From: an uncultured Chitinophaga sp.
GTDB taxonomy: Bacteria > Bacteroidota > Bacteroidia > Chitinophagales > Chitinophagaceae
Assembly (NCBI RefSeq): GCF_946479755.1
Contig: NZ_CAMLHC010000001.1
Location: 682,001 to 746,000, forward strand
Reading direction: 5' to 3'
DNA length: 64,000 nucleotides
The notes under the pieces are model-generated. The model saw only the letters and a list, made by a program, of their open reading frames with translations, had not been told where the DNA came from and made no database searches. Below, in pieces: positions 16,466 through 23,262 of this stretch; position 1 is the stretch's first letter, and the number at the start of each line of letters is the position of its first letter. The position numbers and the translations under genes were made by a program.

Positions 16466-16804
16466 TCAATGCAACTGTCTGATGCCGCGTATTTCCAGTG
16501 TGCAACCAAAGGGCAGGCCTGGACAGCCTCTGGCCAGTTCTGCCGCCGCAGCGGCGCTGTCGGCCCGCAGCACGAGGTAGCCTGCTACCAGCTCTTTGCC
16601 TTCTGCCAGTGGCCTGTCGGTAACAGAAGCGTCGCTAAGCACTGTCAGTCCTTGCGGTTCCAGGTTCTGGCCGGCCACATAGTTACCGGAGGCCATCAAT
16701 TCGCCCAGCCACCGCTGCCAGTGTTGCAGATGTTCCTGCATTTCCTGCGGGGAGCCAAGACCGGGATCTTTTCCGCCCCGGATGATCACTAAAAATTCCT
16801 GCAT
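16466..16804 (-). CDS. YCII/DGPF-related protein
   Basis: A 112-residue protein opening MQEFLVIIRGGKDPGL, with a helix MQEHLQHWQRWLGELMASG and a second strand region ELVAGYLVLRADSAAAAAELARGCP, which is the YCII-related fold of DGPF proteins. The name-giving DGPF motif is replaced by DRPL in VTDRPLAEGKEL. It lies 2 bp upstream of the ECF42-like sigma gene and 5 bp downstream of the SnoaL-like gene, so the three are one operon. Function is unknown. Confidence 0.9.
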   Translation of the reverse strand: MQEFLVIIRGGKDPGLGSPQEMQEHLQHWQRWLGELMASGNYVAGQNLEPQGLTVLSDASVTDRPLAEGKELVAGYLVLRADSAAAAAELARGCPGLPFGCTLEIRGIRQLH

Positions 16805-16809
16805 CGTCC

Positions 16810-17214
16810 TTATATTTTTGCGGGTGCTTTCAATTGTGCCACCAGGGTGGCGGGATTAAACTCAATATGTTCGGCAGCAATCTTTCCGTTTTTTACCTCC
16901 AGGACGTCAATCCAGCGGAAAACGACGGTGTTGCCTGTGGCGGGAATGCCGTTGAACTCTCCTTTGTGGATACCTTCCCAGCGGCCGTTGACGGTCACGT
17001 AGTCGCCTTCTGCCAGCACTTGTTCCAGGACGTACCGTCCGTCGAAGGCGGCGGCGCGGCGCTCCATCATGCCGAGGTGTCCGGCGGTGTCGAGTGGTTG
17101 CTCCGTGGCCGGATTGTAAAACCGGTGGTCTTCGGCCAGATGCTGACGGATGGCTTCAAAGTCATTGTCGTTGATGCTGTCAAAGTACTGCTTTACGATG
17201 TTTTTGTTTGTCAT
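16810..17214 (-). CDS. SnoaL-like ester cyclase family protein
   Basis: A 134-residue protein of the NTF2-like/SnoaL fold: VKQYFDSINDNDFEAIRQHLAED, then GHLGMM, a central YVTVNGRWEGIHKGEFNGI and FRWIDVLEVKNGKIAAEHIEF (in parts). Such proteins are polyketide-cyclase-like or of unknown catalytic role. It is first in the operon with YCII and the sigma factor. The ATG at 17214 lies inside one arm of a perfect 9-bp inverted repeat. The frame continues upstream, but that part overlaps the kinase gene in another frame and shows no homology. Confidence 0.88.
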   Translation of the reverse strand: MTNKNIVKQYFDSINDNDFEAIRQHLAEDHRFYNPATEQPLDTAGHLGMMERRAAAFDGRYVLEQVLAEGDYVTVNGRWEGIHKGEFNGIPATGNTVVFRWIDVLEVKNGKIAAEHIEFNPATLVAQLKAPAKI

Positions 17215-17238
17215 AGTATTTGAATTTGTTACTATGAC
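17210..17238 (-). promoter_or_regulatory. Inverted repeat enclosing the SnoaL start codon
   Basis: GTCATAGTA and TACTATGAC are exact reverse complements separated by 11 bp. On the transcript the start AUG is within the 3' arm (UACUAUGAC), so the folded form would hide the initiation codon. The same DNA could equally be a dimeric protein operator. Confidence 0.55.
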
Positions 17239-17281
17239 GTAGCGGGCCACCCCGATTTGGACACCGGCGCGAAAATATTTT

Positions 17282-19297
17282 TCAGACTTCCTGTAAAGTA
17301 TTGATTTCCTTGCTTTTTGTTTCCAGGTCCAGCTCCACATGAATGGTGGTGCCGGCTCCGGGCTGGCTATCCAGCTCCAGTTTACCGTTGAGGTAGCGAG
17401 CGCGGTTTTCCATGCTGGCGAGACCGATACCGATGCGTTGTGGACGTCGGGGATCAAAACCTTTGCCGTCGTCTTCCACTGTGATAAAAAACGTGTGGCC
17501 GTTCTGGCTACATTGCACGACAATGTTTTTAGCGTCGGCATACCGCAGGGCGTTGGAGAGCGCTTCCTGTACAATGCGGTAAATAGCCAGTTGAGCCGAA
17601 ACGGGCATTTCTTTCCGGATATCGAAGGCTTCGAAATGAATGACGGTCTGTGGTGTCTGCAAGGAATCGCACAGCTCCTGCAAGGCTGTCTCCACGCCGA
17701 AGCGGGCGAGGGTTTCGGGCATCATGTTATGGGCGATGCGGCGCACTTCAGACACTGCATTGTCTACCTGGTGGATGATTTTATCCAGCTCCTCGTTGGA
17801 CCGGGACACGCCGCTCAGTTTTATCCTGATGCCCGACAGCAGGCCACCGAGGCCATCGTGCAGTTCGCGGGCCACCCGGCGCCGTTCGCGTTCGGCGCCT
17901 TCCAGCATGGCTTCTGTAGCTACGAGCTGTTGCTGTTGCTGCATTTCTTTTACCTGCTGGCGGTGGTTGACTTCTTCCTGGGCAGACAGTTTTTTCTGGT
18001 TACGGTAAAACAACCAGGAGAAAGCGGCCAGTATCAACAGGATGAGCGCTACGGTGCTCAGCAGCCAGTTGAACAACGCCTGGTTGCGGGCCCTGGCAGC
18101 AGCTTCTTTTTTCTCTGATTCCAGCACTGCTATTTTCTTTTCGTGTTCTGCATTGCGGTATTGAATTTCCAGCTCCTCCACCTGTCTGCGTACCACCTGG
18201 TTGTTGACGCTGTCGTTCTGTTCTTTGTGCGCCACCATCATCTCGTAAGCGCCTTTGTAGTCGCCCAGGCTGGCCATGGTTTCGGCCATCTCTTTTTTGA
18301 GGGTCAGCTGGTTCTTCTCATGCCCGGTAAACGTTTTGTCAGAGGAAAGCGTTACCAGTATTGCTTTGGCTTCGCGGTAACGTTTCATGTCTTTCAGCAG
18401 GGAGTATTTCTGATACAGCAGGGCACTGTAGCGGTGACCCTGGTTGAGGTGCTGTGCTGCCTTCATGCCGGCGTCAATAGCTTCCAGGGCGGCGTCAAAT
18501 TGTTTCATGCCGCCGTAATACTGTGCATAGGTCGTATAATAGAGCGAAGTATAAGACCGTTCTTCTTTGGACTCGGGCATGGTCGATACAATGTCCAGAT
18601 TCTGTTTGGCCTTTGGCAATTCTTTTTTGTAGATATAACAGGTGGCCATCCGGAGATAGTTCCAGATGATGAAATCGTCTTTTTGTCCTTCTTCTTTATA
18701 TCTGTCGATGGCTTTTTGCTGGTACTGAATGGCTTTATCGTACTCACGTTCGTTCATGAAAGCCACGCCCACGGCGGAATAGTACTGAGACAGCAGCCCG
18801 TTTTCCTGTGATTTCTCTCCGTAGGGGATACAGCGTTCCAGGATAATGCGGAGGAATTCTTTATCGTGTCCCCGGCGTTGTTCAATAAAGGCATAGTTGT
18901 ACCACAGGCGGGCCCGCTGTCCGTAGGCCTGGGGGGTATTCAGTTTTTCGAAGATGCGTTCCGCCGCCATCAGCCGTTGTTGTCCATTGTCGAAATCATC
19001 GACAAATACGCTGGCATTGGCGCGTACGGATATGAGCAGGCCTTCGTAGTAAGGTTTGCCTTTGGCCAGCGGCGCCACCTGGTCTATAATGGCCATGGCT
19101 TTAACGGTATCGGTATACACCCAGTAGCTGGATATCTGCACGGCCGCGCGTATTTTTTCGCTGTCGGTACGTGCCCGGGCAAAAACGGATTCGAGGCTGT
19201 CGAGGTACCGCTTGTCGGTAGGGCTTTGTGCTTTCAGCACGGTGGTGGAAAAAATACAGCAAAGAAAAAGAAGGGTGGTTCGCATGGAAAGGTTCAT
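17282..19297 (-). CDS. TPR sensor histidine kinase, NarX/DesK type
   Basis: A 671-residue protein: signal peptide or first helix ending near LKAQSP, a periplasmic domain of about 350 residues with TPR-like repeats (YYSAVGVAFMNEREYDKAIQYQ), a coiled segment, one transmembrane helix (NWLLSTVALILLILAAFSWLFY), a HisKA_3 domain with the phospho-acceptor in RRVARELHDGLGG, and an HATPase domain with NALRYADA, DDGKGFDP and GIGLASMENRA. This is the Bacteroidota TPR kinase family. No LuxR-type response regulator is adjacent, so its partner is elsewhere. ATG at 19285 is an alternative start. Confidence 0.93.
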   Translation of the reverse strand: MNLSMRTTLLFLCCIFSTTVLKAQSPTDKRYLDSLESVFARARTDSEKIRAAVQISSYWVYTDTVKAMAIIDQVAPLAKGKPYYEGLLISVRANASVFVDDFDNGQQRLMAAERIFEKLNTPQAYGQRARLWYNYAFIEQRRGHDKEFLRIILERCIPYGEKSQENGLLSQYYSAVGVAFMNEREYDKAIQYQQKAIDRYKEEGQKDDFIIWNYLRMATCYIYKKELPKAKQNLDIVSTMPESKEERSYTSLYYTTYAQYYGGMKQFDAALEAIDAGMKAAQHLNQGHRYSALLYQKYSLLKDMKRYREAKAILVTLSSDKTFTGHEKNQLTLKKEMAETMASLGDYKGAYEMMVAHKEQNDSVNNQVVRRQVEELEIQYRNAEHEKKIAVLESEKKEAAARARNQALFNWLLSTVALILLILAAFSWLFYRNQKKLSAQEEVNHRQQVKEMQQQQQLVATEAMLEGAERERRRVARELHDGLGGLLSGIRIKLSGVSRSNEELDKIIHQVDNAVSEVRRIAHNMMPETLARFGVETALQELCDSLQTPQTVIHFEAFDIRKEMPVSAQLAIYRIVQEALSNALRYADAKNIVVQCSQNGHTFFITVEDDGKGFDPRRPQRIGIGLASMENRARYLNGKLELDSQPGAGTTIHVELDLETKSKEINTLQEV

Positions 19298-19410
19298 TCA
19301 GGGTATAAAAATAGGTAAAAAGCGATTTGTCCGGCCAGTTGGTCGGGCGGGCTGGCCATAAACCGGCAGATTTACTATCTTGTACGGCAAATGAACAACC
19401 CGAAAAGAAT

Positions 19411-20004
19411 ATGACGATCAGCAAAATTTGCGCAGCACTGGCCCTGGTACTACAACTGGCGATAGCCGGCCATGCCGGGGCACAAACGGCCACCCCGCCG
19501 GTATCGGACATGACCACCGGCCTGTTGACCTGGGTCAAACACCTCAACAATGATGTTGAAAAGTATTACAAACCGGAAAAAGGAGAGGACCTGAGCCGGC
19601 ACCTGGGCGACCTGAAACAGGACCTGCAGGTGTATATGAAAACCAGGAAAACACTGTCTGACAGCCTGTTCCGCCATAATATCGCGCCGGGCAAAAAAGA
19701 TCCGGACCGCCTGGAAGACCTGAAGACGAAGATGAGCGCGGTGATGAACCACATGCGGGATGTGAGCGACCTGGTAAGCAATGATCTCCGTAAGGAAGGG
19801 GACAAGCTGAACGAAGACATGTATGAAGCGCTGTATGGTCAGCAGCCCCGTTATCTTTCTTTCCTGGAGGCATTTCTGGATGGCGTGGAGGTTACCAAAA
19901 AAGACCTGGCCGTTGATGGCAGCGTGCACTACCAGCGGCTGGAAGAATGTATTGCGCAGATAGCTTCCCTGAAAGACAAGGTTGATAGAAAAACGAAAAA
20001 ATAA
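19411..20004 (+). CDS. Exported hypothetical protein
   Basis: A 197-residue protein with a clear signal peptide (ICAALALVLQLAIAGHAGAQ). The mature part is predicted to be helical and highly charged (LSRHLGDLKQDLQVYMKTRK, LEDLKTKMSAVMNHMRDVSDLV) and Lys-rich at the end. No family is recognised. I chose the ATG at 19411 because it gives a normal signal peptide; the longer frame has no such start. It probably acts in the periplasm. A TATCTTG sequence at 19376-19382 is a weak -7 candidate. Confidence 0.7.
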   Translation: MTISKICAALALVLQLAIAGHAGAQTATPPVSDMTTGLLTWVKHLNNDVEKYYKPEKGEDLSRHLGDLKQDLQVYMKTRKTLSDSLFRHNIAPGKKDPDRLEDLKTKMSAVMNHMRDVSDLVSNDLRKEGDKLNEDMYEALYGQQPRYLSFLEAFLDGVEVTKKDLAVDGSVHYQRLEECIAQIASLKDKVDRKTKK

Positions 20005-20108
20005 GACCAGGATTCAAGCCTGGCAAGCCTGCCGACAGATACAACGTTTTGTTAATATTTGAAGGACGGTTTGCTTATCTATAGATCCTGTGTTAGATTG
20101 AGGCGGAA

Positions 20109-20891
20109 ATGAGCACTTATAACCCGTTTAGATGGCTGATATTATTCCTGTTAATGCTCTTGTTGCAGCTGGCGGCAAGGGCGCAGGTACGTGTGAGTGG
20201 AACGATATACGACCGTTCCGGTCGTTTCGGGATGCCGGGGGTAAGTGTAATGAGCACTTCGGGTGCGGGCACGGTAACGGACTCCATGGGGCGTTACGTG
20301 ATCCGGCTTACGCTGGCGGACTCCCTGAGCTTTTCGTACCAGGGCAAGGCCACCATGAAGTTCCCCGTTAATGAGATCCATCCTAACCGTCCGTTTGATA
20401 TGAAACTGCATGTGGATGTCACCACCTTGCCTACCGTGGTGGTTTCCTCCAACCGGTTAAAAGACTATTCCGCCGACTCCGCAGCATTCCGTGACGAATA
20501 CCGGAAAGTTTTCGATTATGCGCCCTCGTTACTCGGCGGTACCAGCGGTCCGGGTGGCGTAGGCATCAACCTGGATATGATCTTTAATGCGAAAAAAATC
20601 AAACGCATGGAGGCTTTCCGGGAATTGCTCGAACGGGATGAGCAGGAAAAATATGTGGACCATCGTTTTAATAAAGCGCTGGTGAAGAAGATCACGGGTC
20701 TTGAATCACCAGCGCTGGAAGCGTTTATGAAACAGTATCGCCCCACCTATGCTATGTTCAGTTATTTCCGTAATGACTACGAATACTACCTCTATATCCG
20801 TGACAACGGCCGTCACTTTGCCAGGGTATGGGCCCTGGAACACCCGACAGTGAAAGATCCTGCCGGTTTACAAATCATACCGGGACATTAA
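20109..20891 (+). CDS. Exported protein with carboxypeptidase-like regulatory domain
   Basis: At 260 residues: signal peptide ending RAQV, then a carboxypeptidase-like regulatory (CarboxypepD_reg-like) beta-sandwich (about 25-105) with VSGTIYDRSGRFGMPGVSVM and GTVTDSMGRYVIRL, the same kind of module found at the N-terminus of SusC proteins. A soluble, helical and charged C-terminal part (about 110-260) is unassigned. No TonB plug or barrel follows, so it is not a receptor. The stop codon directly abuts the stop of the convergent darcynin-like gene. Confidence 0.8.
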   Translation: MSTYNPFRWLILFLLMLLLQLAARAQVRVSGTIYDRSGRFGMPGVSVMSTSGAGTVTDSMGRYVIRLTLADSLSFSYQGKATMKFPVNEIHPNRPFDMKLHVDVTTLPTVVVSSNRLKDYSADSAAFRDEYRKVFDYAPSLLGGTSGPGGVGINLDMIFNAKKIKRMEAFRELLERDEQEKYVDHRFNKALVKKITGLESPALEAFMKQYRPTYAMFSYFRNDYEYYLYIRDNGRHFARVWALEHPTVKDPAGLQIIPGH

Positions 20892-21236
20892 TCAGCCTGC
20901 CTGCCTGATATCGTCGATATCCATAGATCCCCTGAAATTATTGGGAACGCCTACAATAATGTCCTTGATGTCAAAATAAGGAACTGCCAGCGTCTTAGAC
21001 TCCCTGAGATAGCCGATCAGATAAGCGTATTGTTCCAGGTTAGTGGTCTCGATGATCATAAAATCAGATACCTGCGCATGGGTAAAGTCGCAGTCAAACA
21101 GCCGGACGCTGCACTGACCGGCGAATTTGTCCAGCACGGGCCGGACTTCCGTTTGTACAAACTGGTCGCGCCAGGTTCGGGGGAGCGTCAGCCATTGCGG
21201 AGTGGCTTTCACCAAAAGGATAATTGTGTAGTTCAT
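20892..21236 (-). CDS. Darcynin family protein
   Basis: A 114-residue protein resembling darcynin 1: an N-terminal YTIILLVKATPQWLTLPR, then RPVLDKFAGQCSVRLFDCDF and a C-terminal VPYFDIKDIIVGVPN. The family function is unknown, and the ferredoxin-like fold is only inferred. ATG at 21236 is preferred to 21257. It lies 66 bp downstream of a Crp/Fnr regulator on the same strand, which probably controls it, as is common for single-enzyme or single-target Crp/Fnr genes in Bacteroidota. Confidence 0.75.
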   Translation of the reverse strand: MNYTIILLVKATPQWLTLPRTWRDQFVQTEVRPVLDKFAGQCSVRLFDCDFTHAQVSDFMIIETTNLEQYAYLIGYLRESKTLAVPYFDIKDIIVGVPNNFRGSMDIDDIRQAG

Positions 21237-21302
21237 AGTACTAATATTGAAACACAAAACTATCCCGGGCTTTTCTCAAATCCCTTGACATAGGTAAAGA
21301 AA

Positions 21303-21878
21303 TCAGTCGCGGGTCATTTTCCGGCGGATACGACTCAGGTGGGAAGGGGAGATGCCCAGCCAGGAGGCGATATGATATTGTGATATCTGTTGCTCTACTT
21401 CGGGGAATGCTTTCCGGAAATTATGGTACCGGTGGGCGGCATCGAGGGATGCCAGTTCTATTTCCCGTTGTTCTTTCTGAACGAAAATTGTTTCTGCCCA
21501 TTTGCGCGCGAAACGTTCGAGGTCAGGGCATGTTTCATAGAGCAGGGTAAACTGCCGGTAGTCTGCCACCCAGATGCGGGCGTCTGTCAGCGCCTGCTGT
21601 GACACCAACGCCGGTCTGCCGCAGATGAGCGATGCATAGTCGCCGATGAAGGAGGGGGCGGAAAACAGCACTTTGTTGAATTCTTCGCCATTGTCTTTTC
21701 TGTAGAAGCCGCGTACGATCCCGCTTTCCAGGAAAGCCATGTTCCTGGCTATTTCACCTTCACGGATGAAGAAACGGTTTTTACGTAGTGTGTCAGGCGA
21801 GAACAATGCGGTTACCTGCCGCATGGTAGTGGCTTTCAGCGGGTGATGCTGAGCAAAGAAAGTGCGGAGCGATTGCAT
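21303..21878 (-). CDS. Crp/Fnr family transcriptional regulator
   Basis: A 191-residue protein: cyclic-nucleotide-binding-like beta-barrel (about 15-115, including FIREGEIARNMAFLESGIVRGFY) and a C-terminal helix-turn-helix ISQYHIASWLGISPSHLSRIRRKM. Residues that bind cAMP are not conserved in such short Bacteroidota members, so the ligand is unknown. It is divergent from the RtcB-like gene and precedes the darcynin-like gene, either of which may be its target. Confidence 0.93.
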   Translation of the reverse strand: MQSLRTFFAQHHPLKATTMRQVTALFSPDTLRKNRFFIREGEIARNMAFLESGIVRGFYRKDNGEEFNKVLFSAPSFIGDYASLICGRPALVSQQALTDARIWVADYRQFTLLYETCPDLERFARKWAETIFVQKEQREIELASLDAAHRYHNFRKAFPEVEQQISQYHIASWLGISPSHLSRIRRKMTRD

Positions 21879-21940
21879 GAGGTAAGTATCTTATTGTTGA
21901 AGACGAATGAGTAAAAAGTTTATTGTTTAAAATAATTACC

Positions 21941-21948
21941 TATCTTTG
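21941..21948 (+). promoter_or_regulatory. -7 box of RtcB-like gene
   Basis: TATCTTTG is an exact TAnnTTTG match. GTTT at 21918-21921 is 19 bp upstream, a weak -33 candidate. Transcription would begin near 21953, leaving a leader of about 75 nt. Confidence 0.6.
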
Positions 21949-21957
21949 CGCTGCTGC

Positions 21958-21995
21958 TGACATCTCTGAAAGGGGCAGATGTTAACCAACGCCCC
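21958..21995 (+). ncRNA. Candidate H-type pseudoknot in RtcB leader
   Basis: Stem 1 pairs 21958-21965 (TGACATCT) with 21977-21984 (AGATGTTA; one G-U). Its loop ends with GGGGC (21972-21976), which is complementary to GCCCC (21991-21995). This gives an H-type pseudoknot with a 6-nt loop 1, no junction loop and an A/C-rich loop 3 (ACCAAC). It would begin close to the 5' end of the mRNA. No match to a known riboswitch class is claimed. Confidence 0.4.
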
Positions 21996-22028
21996 GCGAA
22001 CTACTCTTTTTTACCCAAATTAAAGAAC

Positions 22029-23159
22029 ATGCGATCTATTGCATTCTATTGTGATGCACATAGTGTTGAGCGCAACGCTATGGAGCAGTTGCAGCAGTAC
22101 TCCCAAAAACCGTTTGTAGACAGTATCAGCGCGTTTACGGATATTCACTATTGCGCCGAGAAGGCCCTGCCGGTAGGCGTGGCGTTTAAAACCAGCGATT
22201 ATTTTTACCCGTTGATCACCGGTAAAGATATCGGTTGCGGCGTGATGTATCTTAAAATAGATAAACAACACTGGCTGCGGCCATTCGATAAAGATGCCCA
22301 CTACCGGGCGTTTGCGCAGGCCCATACCCAGATGACCGACGACGGTCTGGGTGGCGGTAACCATTTTCTCTCTATCGAGGAAGATAACGACGCCGTATAT
22401 ATTATATGCCATACCGGTACGCGGGACAGGGGCATCGCCCTGTATCAGCATTGTATACAGCTGACGCGCGATTTCTCGCAGGCATACGGCCGGGAGGTGG
22501 ACTATGTGCATCGCGATTTTGTACAGCCGGATTTTCTCCGGTACTACCAGGACATCCTGCAGTTCGGATACGAAAGGCGTAAAAATTTCTGTGTCAAGAC
22601 AATGATCTTTTTACAGAACGCCAATTATCTGAAATGTAATAAAAGTGCGATTGACAGGAGCTATCTGCAGCGCAACTACAAAGACCTGAACGGCGAGGGG
22701 ACATTGTATGGAACCTCCTATCAACTGGAAGATTCCATTCACAATCACCTGCGATTCTCTGATAAGGAGATTGTGCACCGCAAAGGCAGCACGGAGCTGC
22801 AGCAGGGCAGGACGGTGGTGATTCCGCTGTCTATGTCCAGAGGCAGCCTGCTGGCCAGAGCCGGTTACCTGCCGGGAGCGGCCGAGGCGCTGTATTCCTG
22901 TTCACACGGCGCGGGCAGGAGGTTATCGCGCTTTGAAGCGATGAAATACTGGAAAACCGTGTTAAAGGAAAAACAACGCAGGGCTTATAAGGAGCAGTTC
23001 AGCGAACTGCTCGACAGGTCAGGCAATTTTCCTTCCGGATATATCCAGGAGTTTGATTTCGCCTACAAGGACGCGTCGGATGTTTTCCGGCACCAGCCTT
23101 ACCTGCAAAAGGTGACACAGACCACACCGGTGGTGACGGTTAAATACACGGAGATTTAA
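22029..23159 (+). CDS. RtcB-like RNA ligase
   Basis: RtcB joins RNA ends bearing a 2',3'-cyclic phosphate or 3'-phosphate to a 5'-OH, using GTP and manganese. The 376 residues are shorter than canonical RtcB and diverged, but the key sites are present: D67 and C70 in GKDIGCGV, N111-H112 in LGGGNHFLSIE, H128 in CHTGTRDRG, H238 in SIHNHLRF, HRKG at 250-253, and the likely guanylylated H293 in SHGAGRRLSR. No archease gene is nearby. It is monocistronic, with a promoter box and a possible pseudoknot leader upstream and a terminator downstream. Substrate unknown. Confidence 0.88.
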   Translation: MRSIAFYCDAHSVERNAMEQLQQYSQKPFVDSISAFTDIHYCAEKALPVGVAFKTSDYFYPLITGKDIGCGVMYLKIDKQHWLRPFDKDAHYRAFAQAHTQMTDDGLGGGNHFLSIEEDNDAVYIICHTGTRDRGIALYQHCIQLTRDFSQAYGREVDYVHRDFVQPDFLRYYQDILQFGYERRKNFCVKTMIFLQNANYLKCNKSAIDRSYLQRNYKDLNGEGTLYGTSYQLEDSIHNHLRFSDKEIVHRKGSTELQQGRTVVIPLSMSRGSLLARAGYLPGAAEALYSCSHGAGRRLSRFEAMKYWKTVLKEKQRRAYKEQFSELLDRSGNFPSGYIQEFDFAYKDASDVFRHQPYLQKVTQTTPVVTVKYTEI

Positions 23160-23166
23160 TGGTACC

Positions 23167-23193
23167 TAACCCAGGGTTCTGCACCCTGGGTTA
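23167..23193 (+). terminator. Hairpin after RtcB-like gene
   Basis: TAACCCAGGGT (23167-23177), loop TCTGC, ACCCTGGGTTA (23183-23193): a perfect 11-bp stem. It has no strong T-run but is well placed to end the rtcB transcript. Confidence 0.75.
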
Positions 23194-23207
23194 ATTTCAA
23201 ATAAAAA

Positions 23208-23239
23208 ATATACCGATTGGTATATAAATTGTAGTTTTG
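23208..23239 (+). promoter_or_regulatory. Palindromic operator and -7 box before lpdA
   Basis: ATATACC-GATT-GGTATAT (23208-23225) is a perfect 18-bp dyad of the kind bound by TetR-type dimers. TAGTTTTG (23232-23239), an exact -7 match, follows 6 bp later. The dyad covers the region where a -33 box would lie, suggesting repression. No tetR gene is in the window. Confidence 0.5.
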
Positions 23240-23262
23240 TTGTCCAGATTAATTTAAAGTAT

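Noticed and set aside
17215..17574. N-terminal extension of the SnoaL-like protein to 254 residues
   Set aside because: The added part overlaps the histidine kinase gene in another frame and shows no family features; the fold begins at the ATG at 17214.
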